From contig NZ_MSCO01000002.1 of NCBI RefSeq assembly GCF_002954705.1, positions 1,350,829 to 1,414,828 on the forward strand: DNA of 64,000 nucleotides, in the 5' to 3' direction. Source of the stretch: Aliivibrio sifiae. GTDB taxonomy: Bacteria; Pseudomonadota; Gammaproteobacteria; Enterobacterales; Vibrionaceae. The position numbers were made by a program, and so were the translations under genes. Each line of letters opens with the position of its first letter. The first letter of the stretch is position 1. Shown here piece after piece: positions 1-8,300 of this stretch. The notes beneath the pieces were generated by a model. That model was not told the origin of the DNA, ran no database searches, and worked only from the letters and a program-made list of their open reading frames with translations.

Positions 1-280
1 TAAGTTAATTAACGGAATTGGTATAAAAAGTTAAGAATATCTCCTAAAAAGTAAAAATTGACACAGTTAGTCCCCCTCAGAACCGTTGCATCAGATAGTT
101 AGTTCCTGATCACCTGGACCAGTAGTTAAAGTTAGATCGAGTAGCATCGAGATTGGTTGATTTGGCACAGTGGCCAACAGATTGGTTATATCCCTCATTT
201 GAGGAACAAAGTTGAAGAAGCTTTACAGCCATTTCAGAAAGCGATTTAAGGGCGGTGTAGTTCCCGTGTGCTTAGTGTTG

Positions 281-299
281 AGAGCCAACACTGGGCTCT
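281..299 (+). repeat. Small hairpin followed by T residues
   Basis: A 6-bp perfect stem (agagcc / ggctct) with a 7-base loop is followed by TTT. It could be a weak plus-strand terminator for a gene lost upstream. The stem is short, so the call is weak. Confidence 0.25.
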
Positions 300-360
300 T
301 TCATGGATATTGTAGCAAAAAAGAAACGGGCTTAAAATGAGAAAGCGGATCACAGGTAAT

Positions 361-391
361 AAAAAAGGTCGCTTCAAATTTGGCGACCTTT
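361..391 (-). terminator. Rho-independent terminator, minus strand
   Basis: A perfect 9-bp stem (aaaggtcgc at 364-372, gcgaccttt at 383-391) is followed on the minus strand by a run of six T residues. It would end a minus-strand transcript coming from higher coordinates, where only the small frame at 762-962 is visible. Confidence 0.6.
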
Positions 392-761
392 GGGAATTAG
401 TAGAACGTGCGTTATAAAGCTTGACGCCTTAATGTGTTGTTATTTGTGCCGCGACTCATTTCGGTAACGTGGCTAGCAACGATACAATGAGTGAATACAA
501 GGAATTTCCAGTAACCCCATAAAGTGCATTATCAACTAACTATTTTAAAGTTAGAGCCTTGTGATTATCTGTAATGTGCTTACTAATTTCTTCTTCTATT
601 TGTTTTTTGCCAGTTCTGGGGGTTCTTTCTCAGTATTATTATCTAGCAAGTAGAGTAAGCTTATTAGTAGACTTTTGTACGCAGCGAATTGTGATGACAA
701 TTGTTTTTGCGAATAAGTCAAACTGTTACAGATTGTTCGCTGTAGTTCAACCATCTGGTTT

Positions 762-962
762 TCATTTTGCTACAAAAACATCATTTTGCTTTAACTCCAT
801 TGCAGCCATTTCTAACTTCATCTGCAAGCGCTCTACATCGAATTTCGACTCCAGAATTTCATTTTCCTGTTTATTACCAACAATAACTTGACCAAATTCA
901 TGTAATGATTTTTCTATTTCTTCCACTTCACCAGACGGTGTTTCAACTATCAGACGCACCAT
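762..962 (-). CDS. Small hypothetical protein, possibly truncated
   Basis: A 66-residue charged open frame with a coding-like composition (rich in Glu and Lys, with a predicted helical, coiled-coil-like second half). I do not recognise the family. There is no clear ribosome binding site, and the inverted repeat of an insertion sequence lies only four bases beyond the start codon. The visible ATG may therefore be an internal Met of a longer gene cut by the insertion. The terminator at 361-391 is in the right orientation to end its transcript. Confidence 0.35.
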   Translation of the reverse strand: MVRLIVETPSGEVEEIEKSLHEFGQVIVGNKQENEILESKFDVERLQMKLEMAAMELKQNDVFVAK

Positions 963-966
963 ATTT

Positions 967-1563
967 GGTTCTGTCGCATAGCAGGGAACTAAATCGTCCG
1001 TGTGATGCTCAAATTGAAACGCAAAGTATCCCCATCATGGCGCATGGATGAAACCTACATCAAAATTAAGGGCGAATGGTGGCATTACTACCGAGCCGTT
1101 GATAAATATGGTGACATCGTAGATTTTTATCTAAGCAAAGAACGCGATGAAAAAGCGGCGCAAACCTTTCTACGTAAGGCAATCAATACTAATGGATTGC
1201 CAGATAAAGTGGTCATAGATAAGAGTGGGGCCAATGCGTTGGCTCTACATAATCTGAACGTCAAATTATGGCTAAGCGTTGTTTTTATGCTAAACTTAAT
1301 TGATATAGTCGATGTAAAATATCTCAATAACATCGTTGAGCAAAGCCATAGGCCATAAAGCAAAAGATGTATCAGGCGTTGGGTTGGAAATCTGTGGAAG
1401 GAGCAACTGCAACTATGTCAGGTCAAGAAGTTTGGACTCAAATTAAACGGGGTCAAGTTGGCGATGTAAGTTTACCCGTATGGGAGCACTTTTACGCGCT
1501 CGCTGCATAATTGTGTCTGGAGATCGGCATGCCTGTATCTAACTAAACCTTTGTGACAGAACC
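967..1563 (+). mobile_element. Internally deleted IS6-family element (type A)
   Basis: Terminal inverted repeats are visible at both ends: GGTTCTGTCGCATAG at 967 and, on the opposite strand, GGTTCTGTCACAAAG ending at 1563. These match the usual IS6-family end, which starts GGTTCTGTTGCA. The element is about 600 bp against roughly 800 bp for the family. The missing part is the transposase N-terminal DNA-binding region. No 8-bp target duplication is seen (ccatattt on the left, tcagatca on the right), so the ends have been rearranged since insertion. Its sequence is distinct from the IS copies found elsewhere in the window. Confidence 0.75.
1002..1510 (+). pseudogene. IS6-family transposase, 5'-deleted and frameshifted
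   Basis: The first frame (1002-1358) encodes the catalytic core: WRMDETYIKIKG with the first Asp, VVIDKSG with the second Asp, and NIVEQSHR with the Glu, so the DDE triad survives. At about 1350 the frame shifts. The C-terminal end, recognisable as GWKSVEGATATMSGQ and on to a TAA at 1508-1510, continues in another frame. About 60 N-terminal residues are missing. The protein is expected to be inactive. Confidence 0.8.
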
Positions 1564-1827
1564 TCAGATCATGCACCCATTAAGAAATTGAAGCTACCGG
1601 CGGTTTCAAAATTCAAAAACGTGCTTGGTCAACAATTCAAGGGTTTGAATCATTACGGATGTTAAATAAGGGACAATTTGATTTTTGGTTGCGTAACGAT
1701 AGACGGAAAACAATAATACGAGAGAGATCCGCCTTCATTAAGCGGCCTCTTTAATATTGAGATTATTTTACAATCATAATGAGACCATTGTAGGCCTCAT
1801 TTATCTATTCAGATTATTTGCAACAAC
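1564..1827 (+). mobile_element. 3' remnant of IS6-family element (type B)
   Basis: This stretch matches the last third of the intact element at 13365-14222, from the transposase motif HAPIKKL through GFESLRMLNKGQFDFWLRND to the right inverted repeat (attatttgcaaca) near 1827. The 5' two thirds are gone, replaced by the type A element directly adjacent. It lies in the same orientation as the intact copy beyond the polyketide locus. The flanking phosphopantetheinyl transferase gene reads into this end. Confidence 0.8.
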
Positions 1828-2588
1828 TCTGAGTATGTGATCACATATTCACTATAGACGCTGAATGATACAGTTTGCTTAATTGGGAGTTGGTAATGTA
1901 AAGCAAAGTCTTCATTTAAATGAAATACCATTTTAAAATTATCATCATCTACAAATTTTAACTTAGCCACCTCAAAGTCAAAATATTCATTAACATAGCT
2001 AAACAAAGATTTAAAAATACTTTCTTTTGCAGAAAAAATTAAAGAGAATACTTGCGATTCAGAATACCCACAACTTTTAAGCAGTGTATTTTCATTAATA
2101 TCAAAAATATGACTTGAAACTTCATTCACAATATTTATTGGGCAAATATTTTCGATATCAACACCTATCGATAATCTATCTACGCTTTTTTTTGATACCA
2201 TAACTAAAGCTGTATCACTAGTATGACTAATAGAACCTAAAATATTAGTTGGCCAGATAGGCTGACGAAAATCTCCAATTCCTATATCAAAACAATATTG
2301 ACTATCACCTTTTAGATATTTTAAAGCAAACCTAGCAGATAATCTACCGGCTAAAAATTCCGCTTGACGCTCTTTTAATGATTTTAAAATCATTTTTGGT
2401 AAAAAAACATTAAGGGAGCTGTACAAAACCAATGAGTACTTCGCTTGTGAAAATGTCAAAGCAACTAAAATCTGTTCATTACATTCATTGATGAAAAGTG
2501 AACAATCATTAACAAATGGCGTGTTCAAATCTAACTTTTTATAAAATACAAATCCTGTTAACATAAATATCCATGTGAATTTTAACAC
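1809..2588 (-). CDS. 4'-phosphopantetheinyl transferase, EntD/Sfp type
   Basis: It transfers the phosphopantetheine arm of CoA to a serine of carrier proteins and is the natural activator of the ACP in the neighbouring polyketide synthase. Family motifs are visible: a GSISHT-like segment, IGVDIE with the metal-binding Asp and Glu, and FSAKESIFK, the WxxKEA-like helix. The longest frame of 259 residues starts at a GTG (2588). An internal ATG at 2564, preceded by GGA at a suitable distance, is an equally good start and gives 251 residues. The last five residues and the stop codon are read from the inverted repeat of the adjoining insertion sequence, so the natural C-terminus has been replaced. 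It is separated from the exporter gene by a terminator, so it is probably transcribed alone. Confidence 0.85.
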   Translation of the reverse strand: MLKFTWIFMLTGFVFYKKLDLNTPFVNDCSLFINECNEQILVALTFSQAKYSLVLYSSLNVFLPKMILKSLKERQAEFLAGRLSARFALKYLKGDSQYCFDIGIGDFRQPIWPTNILGSISHTSDTALVMVSKKSVDRLSIGVDIENICPINIVNEVSSHIFDINENTLLKSCGYSESQVFSLIFSAKESIFKSLFSYVNEYFDFEVAKLKFVDDDNFKMVFHLNEDFALHYQLPIKQTVSFSVYSEYVITYSELLQII

Positions 2589-2812
2589 ACCATAGGAAAA
2601 AATAAGCTCATAACTGGGTCGTTATATATCAGCCCAAACAAAGCCAACTTTGTTAATTGATGCTTGAGAAGAAATTTACGATTTTTGATTTATAATAGCA
2701 CTCTTCACCGTTGCAAAAAATCCACCTGAACTGCCAATATAATTGGAGAGCGCGATAATGATCTTATATTTGTCAGTGTATTCTCTTAGAATAGCTAAAT
2801 CGTTGTCGAAAG

Positions 2813-2836
2813 GGTTGCAGCGTGGAAGCTGCAACC
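2813..2836. repeat. Perfect 9-bp inverted repeat
   Basis: ggttgcagc (2813-2821) and gctgcaacc (2828-2836) form a stem with a 6-base loop. On the minus strand it is followed by CTTTC, a poor T-tract, so it may be a second terminator or a protein-binding site. The flanking bases repeat part of the stem (aaggttgc). Confidence 0.45.
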
Positions 2837-2861
2837 GAAGGTTGCTTATCTTGAATTAAAG

Positions 2862-2891
2862 AAAAGGCCACTCCGAGAAGAAGTGGTCCTT
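2862..2891 (-). terminator. Terminator of the polyketide operon
   Basis: Arms aaggccact and agtggtcctt pair with one bulge around the loop at 2873-2881. On the minus strand the stem is followed by TTTTC and more T residues. It sits about 60 bases past the exporter stop codon. Confidence 0.6.
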
Positions 2892-2949
2892 AATTCAATA
2901 ATGCATACCAAGTAAGATTAAAATCGACTCATGTAAGTGAGTATAAGCC

Positions 2950-4218
2950 CTAATCCTCCACTGAAGCTAACCTAGGAAGTGCACCAATCTTTCTAAGCTT
3001 AGGAAAGCTCAAACCAACACCTGCAACAATCATGAGTAAAACGCCGCTTGCTATTAACGCTGTTTCAATCGATGTTTCAGCTATGGCAAAACCAAATATG
3101 CTCGCTGATACTGGAGTAAAACCTATAATGCAGAATAACAATATACTCATCGTTCTACCCATATACATAGCAGGGGTTCGTTGTTGGAACCATGTTGTAC
3201 CAGCAACACTTATCAACCCTAGACAAAAGCCAATAATCGCTATATGTCCCATTGCTATATGTAATGCTCCAGCATGAGCGAGCGATACCAGAACCCCGCT
3301 AGAAATTAAGTCACAAACAACTAATACAAATCCTAATGATTTTGCAGGTATTTTAACTAGCATCGCTGTGATCGTCCCAATTAACAGACCCCCTCCCAAT
3401 GCAGAGTATAGATTCCCGTAACCTGTAATCTCCGTCATAAATTTTTGTTTCGCTAAGAGTGGCATCGAAATAGCTAGTGGGCCATGTATGAAAAACGCTG
3501 CGGCCAACAAATAAACCATTATAAGTAGAATCGCTTTATCACGAAAACAAAACTTAAGCCCATCAACAAAAAATAAAATAAAATTATTAATTTTTTCTGA
3601 TTTCACATTAGCCTTCAGCTTAATCCTTAAAACTAGTAGTAATGAAAGAGCCAGTGCAAACGCGTCAACTAAAAAAGCCAATGCGATACTGAATAAATGA
3701 ACATCACCCTCAGCAACTTGATAATAGTTTCTAAAAGTATAAATAACCCAAGAAGCGAGTATCGGACCAACCACTTGTGCAAGTTGAGTTGTTCCCATGA
3801 AAATGCCATTACCTATGTTCAGTTTTTCCTCTGGGATAAGCGAAGGTAATAACGACTGACTAGATGACAAGGATATTGAGGAGAATGTACCAATGAAAAA
3901 TGCGAACACATATAAATGCCATAGCACCATAAACTCAGAGGAAACCAAGGCAAACAATGCAAATAATGTCAAACAAAACAGAACTCTTGATATTATTAAT
4001 ACTCGATATGGGGAGTAGACATCAGAGAGCACGCCTCCAAATAAAATAAAGAAACCTTGAGGCAAACTCATGCAAACAATAACTGAGCTAAGTGTCAACG
4101 GATTATTATCGATTGACAGAACCAACCAAGGTAGTGCGACAAGGGTAAAAAACCCACCTATAGAAGCAAGAATGAAAGATATACAAAAATAGACAAAATT
4201 CGATTTACTCCAACTCAT
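2950..4218 (-). CDS. MFS exporter of the polyketide locus
   Basis: A 422-residue inner-membrane protein with about twelve hydrophobic segments. The loop after the second segment (GGVLSDVYSPYRVLI) matches the major facilitator motif A pattern GxLaDrxGrkxxl. The overall look is that of EntS/macrolide-efflux type proton-driven exporters. The start ATG has a good site (GAGGG, 8 bases upstream). It follows the deacetylase gene by 124 bases on the same strand and precedes the terminator at 2862-2891, so it is probably the last gene of the synthase operon. By context it exports the product or provides self-protection. The substrate is unknown. Confidence 0.8.
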   Translation of the reverse strand: MSWSKSNFVYFCISFILASIGGFFTLVALPWLVLSIDNNPLTLSSVIVCMSLPQGFFILFGGVLSDVYSPYRVLIISRVLFCLTLFALFALVSSEFMVLWHLYVFAFFIGTFSSISLSSSQSLLPSLIPEEKLNIGNGIFMGTTQLAQVVGPILASWVIYTFRNYYQVAEGDVHLFSIALAFLVDAFALALSLLLVLRIKLKANVKSEKINNFILFFVDGLKFCFRDKAILLIMVYLLAAAFFIHGPLAISMPLLAKQKFMTEITGYGNLYSALGGGLLIGTITAMLVKIPAKSLGFVLVVCDLISSGVLVSLAHAGALHIAMGHIAIIGFCLGLISVAGTTWFQQRTPAMYMGRTMSILLFCIIGFTPVSASIFGFAIAETSIETALIASGVLLMIVAGVGLSFPKLRKIGALPRLASVED

Positions 4219-4342
4219 GATATTACCCTCAAAAATACATCACAATGTAATGCTGCAACGTTCAAAATAGATCTACTATGCTTTGGCATGATTACCTCTA
4301 TAAGTTGTATCTATATAATTTTTAAATTGTCTAATTATGAAT

Positions 4343-5242
4343 TTATATAACAGCAAAGTCACTATCAAGCCAATGTCTCGGCAAGGCAAAGCGATCTATA
4401 TTACAGACATCACGACTAATAACTGTTACTGCGGACGAATATCCAACCTTTCGAACCATTGCCTTAACGCGTTCATTATGGTCACCATAAGGGTATGCAA
4501 AATGCTTAACCTCTGCACCTAAAACATTCTCCAACTTTCTTTTAGATTCTAATAATTCAAATTCAACATTCTGGCTCTTTAGCTGACTTAATCGTGGATG
4601 CGTTACAGTATGAGATCCAATAGTAACAAGCTCATTATTACTTAGTTCAATAACCTGTCGCCAGTTTAGGGAATAACGTCTATTTATAATTTCATCATCT
4701 ACACCAATTAATTTTAATATCTCAAGTAGTTTTCCAGAATCATTGCCATCACATAATTCTTCAACCAGATTAGACAAAAAATAAATAGCTTCTCTCTTCT
4801 CAGACTTTGTCTCTGCTCTAAGTGAATAGTCCTTATTAGCAATAGAAAACTTCAATGATGGCAAGGATCTGACATGATCCTCCAGAATCCCAAAAGAGTG
4901 GATACATTTACTATCTGGGTAGCCACTAGTAAAATAAAGACAAGCTGGTATTCTGTGTTCTTTTATTATCGGGAACACAACATCATAGAAATCAACATAC
5001 CCATCATCAAATGTTAAAACTATACACTTATTATTAGTTCCAACATCTAAGGATAAAACATCATCAATTGAAATGAATTCGTAGCCATTATTTTTTGAAT
5101 ATTTTATGAATTCAACCAAATCTCTCTCCGCCATTTCCATTATAGAAACTGGAGCAACTCTGTTGTCATAATCAACATCACTAAGTACTCGATGCAGCGC
5201 AATTATATTGATTGAATCATTTAAAAAATCGTAAGTTATCAT
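4343..5242 (-). CDS. NodB-homology polysaccharide deacetylase
   Basis: This 299-residue protein has the NodB/carbohydrate esterase 4 signature: TFDDGYVDF with the catalytic and metal-binding Asp pair, SHTVTHP with the two zinc-binding His, and FAYPYG for the substrate-binding motif. These enzymes remove N-acetyl groups from amino sugars such as GlcNAc. There is no signal peptide, so the enzyme is probably cytoplasmic, as with enzymes acting on soluble or lipid-linked sugars. The site AAAGAG lies 5 bases before the ATG. It lies directly downstream of the synthase, which suggests that a deacetylated amino sugar is the acceptor or a building block of the product. That role is inference. Confidence 0.8.
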   Translation of the reverse strand: MITYDFLNDSINIIALHRVLSDVDYDNRVAPVSIMEMAERDLVEFIKYSKNNGYEFISIDDVLSLDVGTNNKCIVLTFDDGYVDFYDVVFPIIKEHRIPACLYFTSGYPDSKCIHSFGILEDHVRSLPSLKFSIANKDYSLRAETKSEKREAIYFLSNLVEELCDGNDSGKLLEILKLIGVDDEIINRRYSLNWRQVIELSNNELVTIGSHTVTHPRLSQLKSQNVEFELLESKRKLENVLGAEVKHFAYPYGDHNERVKAMVRKVGYSSAVTVISRDVCNIDRFALPRHWLDSDFAVI

Positions 5243-5271
5243 ACTTGCTCTTTAATATATTAAATTAGTGC

Positions 5272-5297
5272 ACCTGTGGCTGAGAACAACCACAGGT
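5272..5297. repeat. Stem-loop between synthase and deacetylase genes
   Basis: acctgtgg and ccacaggt form a perfect 8-bp stem with a 10-base loop, extended by a ttag/ctaa pairing after a 3-base bulge. There is no T-run on either side, so it is more likely an mRNA-processing or stability element inside the operon than a strong terminator. Confidence 0.5.
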
Positions 5298-5350
5298 CTA
5301 ATTAAGTTATAATTTCATAGTTATTAAATAATACAGATATGTATATTCAA

Positions 5351-8300
5351 TTATTCACTTGCATTGATGAAGGATTCTTTAATATTACAAATCAAATTGT
5401 CTATTGTTGACTTCTTGTAAAGATCTTTATTATAATTCATTTCAATATAGCACCCATCTTTTTTAATTGTCACTTCAAAGTAGAATAAAACCCCACGATT
5501 AAGCTCGCCACTTGCCCAATATTTATCGGCAACATTCTCATAATACCAATCTCCAAATTCCCATCTAGTATTACCACTAGGAAATATAAACAATTCGTCA
5601 GTAGATGATGCGCTATTGACATTAAACTCCGGCCTAATATTTATAGCCACCTGAGATGGTTGAATTACAGATATTTGCTCTTCTACCAAAGGGGCATTAC
5701 ATAAATATTTCAGTAGTGAGTAGTCCTCATTGTTATTCATCCCATTGTTGATTTGAGTAAAGGTATCCTTGCGACTAAGGTCAACCAATACAGGGTAATC
5801 CTCAGTGAAATAACCTAGCGTTGATGAAGCATCAGGCAATATGTCATTAGCTCTACGCCCATGGAATTGTAGATCAAACTGTAATTTACTAATCCCAGCC
5901 CAATCACCAATAGATCTAGCAATAAGTTCAATAACTTTCCTACTTTTATCTCCCTGTAGTTTTGAAACTTCTTTATCATCTATTAAAATAAGTTGAGTCC
6001 TACCGTTTTTGTATCGATTATTATCTAGATCTTGATTGTCAGTTTTTATTTCATCTGCACTTGACCAGTTTGATGACAGTAATTTTGGAAGCTGGCCTGT
6101 ACACTCCTCACTTTGAGCATAATCATTTAGTTTGTGACAGTACTCTGCGAAGGATCCAGTGACTAAGCTAACCTCATTTCCAGAAATCATTGAGTTATAT
6201 ACTCGATTAACCTGTTGCATTAATAATTTAACACTCATGCCATCAAGTAATAGCTGGTGATGAGTTAATAGTAAAACTTTCTCATCAAAATCATCAGAAC
6301 TAACTATATTAAACTTAAATGGTAGAGTGTGTAAGTTAATTTCAGAGATTGCACTTTGATATACTTTTTCATCAAATAAGTTGGTGGTTTTTATTTCACT
6401 AATTACCGACCCAATGCCATCATTGACAAATTCCACCATTCTTGACTTATCATTAATGTTCGATATTAACCTTAAAGAGTCGTTATCTTCCATCACCAGA
6501 AAAACTGCCGATTTGAAAGTATCTATATTGAATTTTGGATTTAGCCTCAAGACCAAACTTTGTGTCCAATGATTTAATTCATTCGCATCACAAGTCTGAA
6601 GTTGATTATTTACAACACTATAGCGACTAGGCAACCAAGGTGCATTTTTATATAACGATAAATCCTTATCTTTCGTCAATTCACTATTGAAGCTTGTTAA
6701 CTCCTCAACAATATACGTGACAATTCTGTTAATTGTCTGATACTTACTAACAAGCGAACCGGATACTTTTAAAGTTAACTGTAGCTGCAAAAGAGATGAG
6801 AACTCAATTGACATCAATGAATTAAGTCCATAGTCAAAAACACTAACATCAGGTTCAATATCATCAATAGAGCCTAGTCCCAATATATCTACGAAAGTCT
6901 GAGATACAAGCGAAGTAACCATGTTGAACTGTTCAGTTGACGAACTGCGAGAGAAATCCCCCATAAAATCACTTGCCACATTGCCCTTTTTCTCTTCAAC
7001 AAAATTAGAGAACACACTATGCTTCAATGGATTAGCAAACCTACTGACCGCATCTTCCCATACTAAGTCAAATACTCCGGCGTTTGGTACTCGGTAATTC
7101 AACAGATTTGTCATTTCATCAAATGCTTGCTCTGTGGATAAGAACCTCATACCGGAACTTTCCATCCGTCTCTTATCAACATCATCAAGATTTTTCGCCA
7201 TGCCTGCACTGCCCCAAGGCCCCCAGTTTACACTCAGCGTTGGAAAACCTTGCGCATTACGCCAATGAGCAAAACTATCCATAAATGCATTTCCTGCGGC
7301 ATAATTACTCTGTCCGGGCCACCCTATAATTGTCGCAATTGACGAGAAACAGATAAACAGATCCAACTTTGACTCGATGGTTGCGTTGTGCAGATTATAA
7401 GTTCCTTGAATTTTCGGAAGTAGCACATTAGCAAATTTATCTCTGTTTTGATTATTAATGGAAGCGTCATCTAGGACCCCTGCCGCATGAATCACCCCTC
7501 TTAATGGCGGCAAGTCTCGTTTGATTTCCTCTACTACTCTCACTACATCATTTAAATCACAAACATCAGCCCGCATAACAGATACATTAACCCCTGTAGC
7601 CTTGACATTTTCAATGGCATCAATGGCATGTGGTCTTGCATCGCTTCTGCTGATCAATACTATTGATTTGGCGCCATTATCCGCTAACCAATTCATTACT
7701 TCTAAACCTAAACCGCCTAAGCCACCAGTGACCAGATAGGTTGCATTTGAATATATAACTTCGTTATTACTTCCGAGAGTTACCACTGGTGGACGAGTAC
7801 TCATACTGCAAATCAACCGAGAACCTGATTCATTATCATACAAACTTGCAGATTGAGTTAACATATCGTTTATAGATTTAGTCTGTCGTGCTAACGGCAA
7901 AACACCATCATCTAAATAGGTATCTATACACATTCGCAAAAGTTCGTTTAACCTGAAGTTTTTAATAGAAAGTATAGATGATAGCTTCAAAGGGTAATAA
8001 ATAATTCCTTTTTGAGATATGACGTCAATCTGCTTTCTATTCAATGCAGCTTCAGTAGTAGTCAGATCAAGGAATCTTCCATTTTCTGCTATTACATCAA
8101 TCGCCTTGGACACCATTCTCCCATTAGATTGATTAAAAATCACATCAACCGACCCAATATCTTTCAGCTGTTGAGAGAAATCATTATCACTTGAGTTTAT
8201 TGCTATATCAGCCCCCCAGTTAAGAAGTTGCTCTCCATCTTTTTCTGAGTGAACAATCGCAACAACTTTCGCACCATTACGCTTAGCCACCTGAATAACT

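Larger units (their letters stand above)
1..761. other. Gene-poor left edge
   Basis: No convincing gene is seen here. A short open stretch at about 169-247 on the plus strand reads as the C-terminal end of something and stops at a TAA, but I cannot identify it. An open frame at 574-891 has no ribosome binding site and no recognisable product. Two hairpins are present and listed separately. The stretch adjoins insertion-sequence debris and is probably decayed DNA. Confidence 0.4.
2589..2949. other. Intergenic region between transferase and exporter
   Basis: This 361-base stretch has no open frame of note. It contains a 9-bp perfect inverted repeat and a minus-strand terminator, both listed. 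The part nearest 2589 must hold the promoter of the transferase gene, but I could not pick out convincing -35/-10 boxes. Confidence 0.5.

Noticed and set aside
574-891. 105-residue open frame on the plus strand
   Set aside because: No ribosome binding site, no recognisable product, and it overlaps the more coding-like frame at 762-962 on the other strand.
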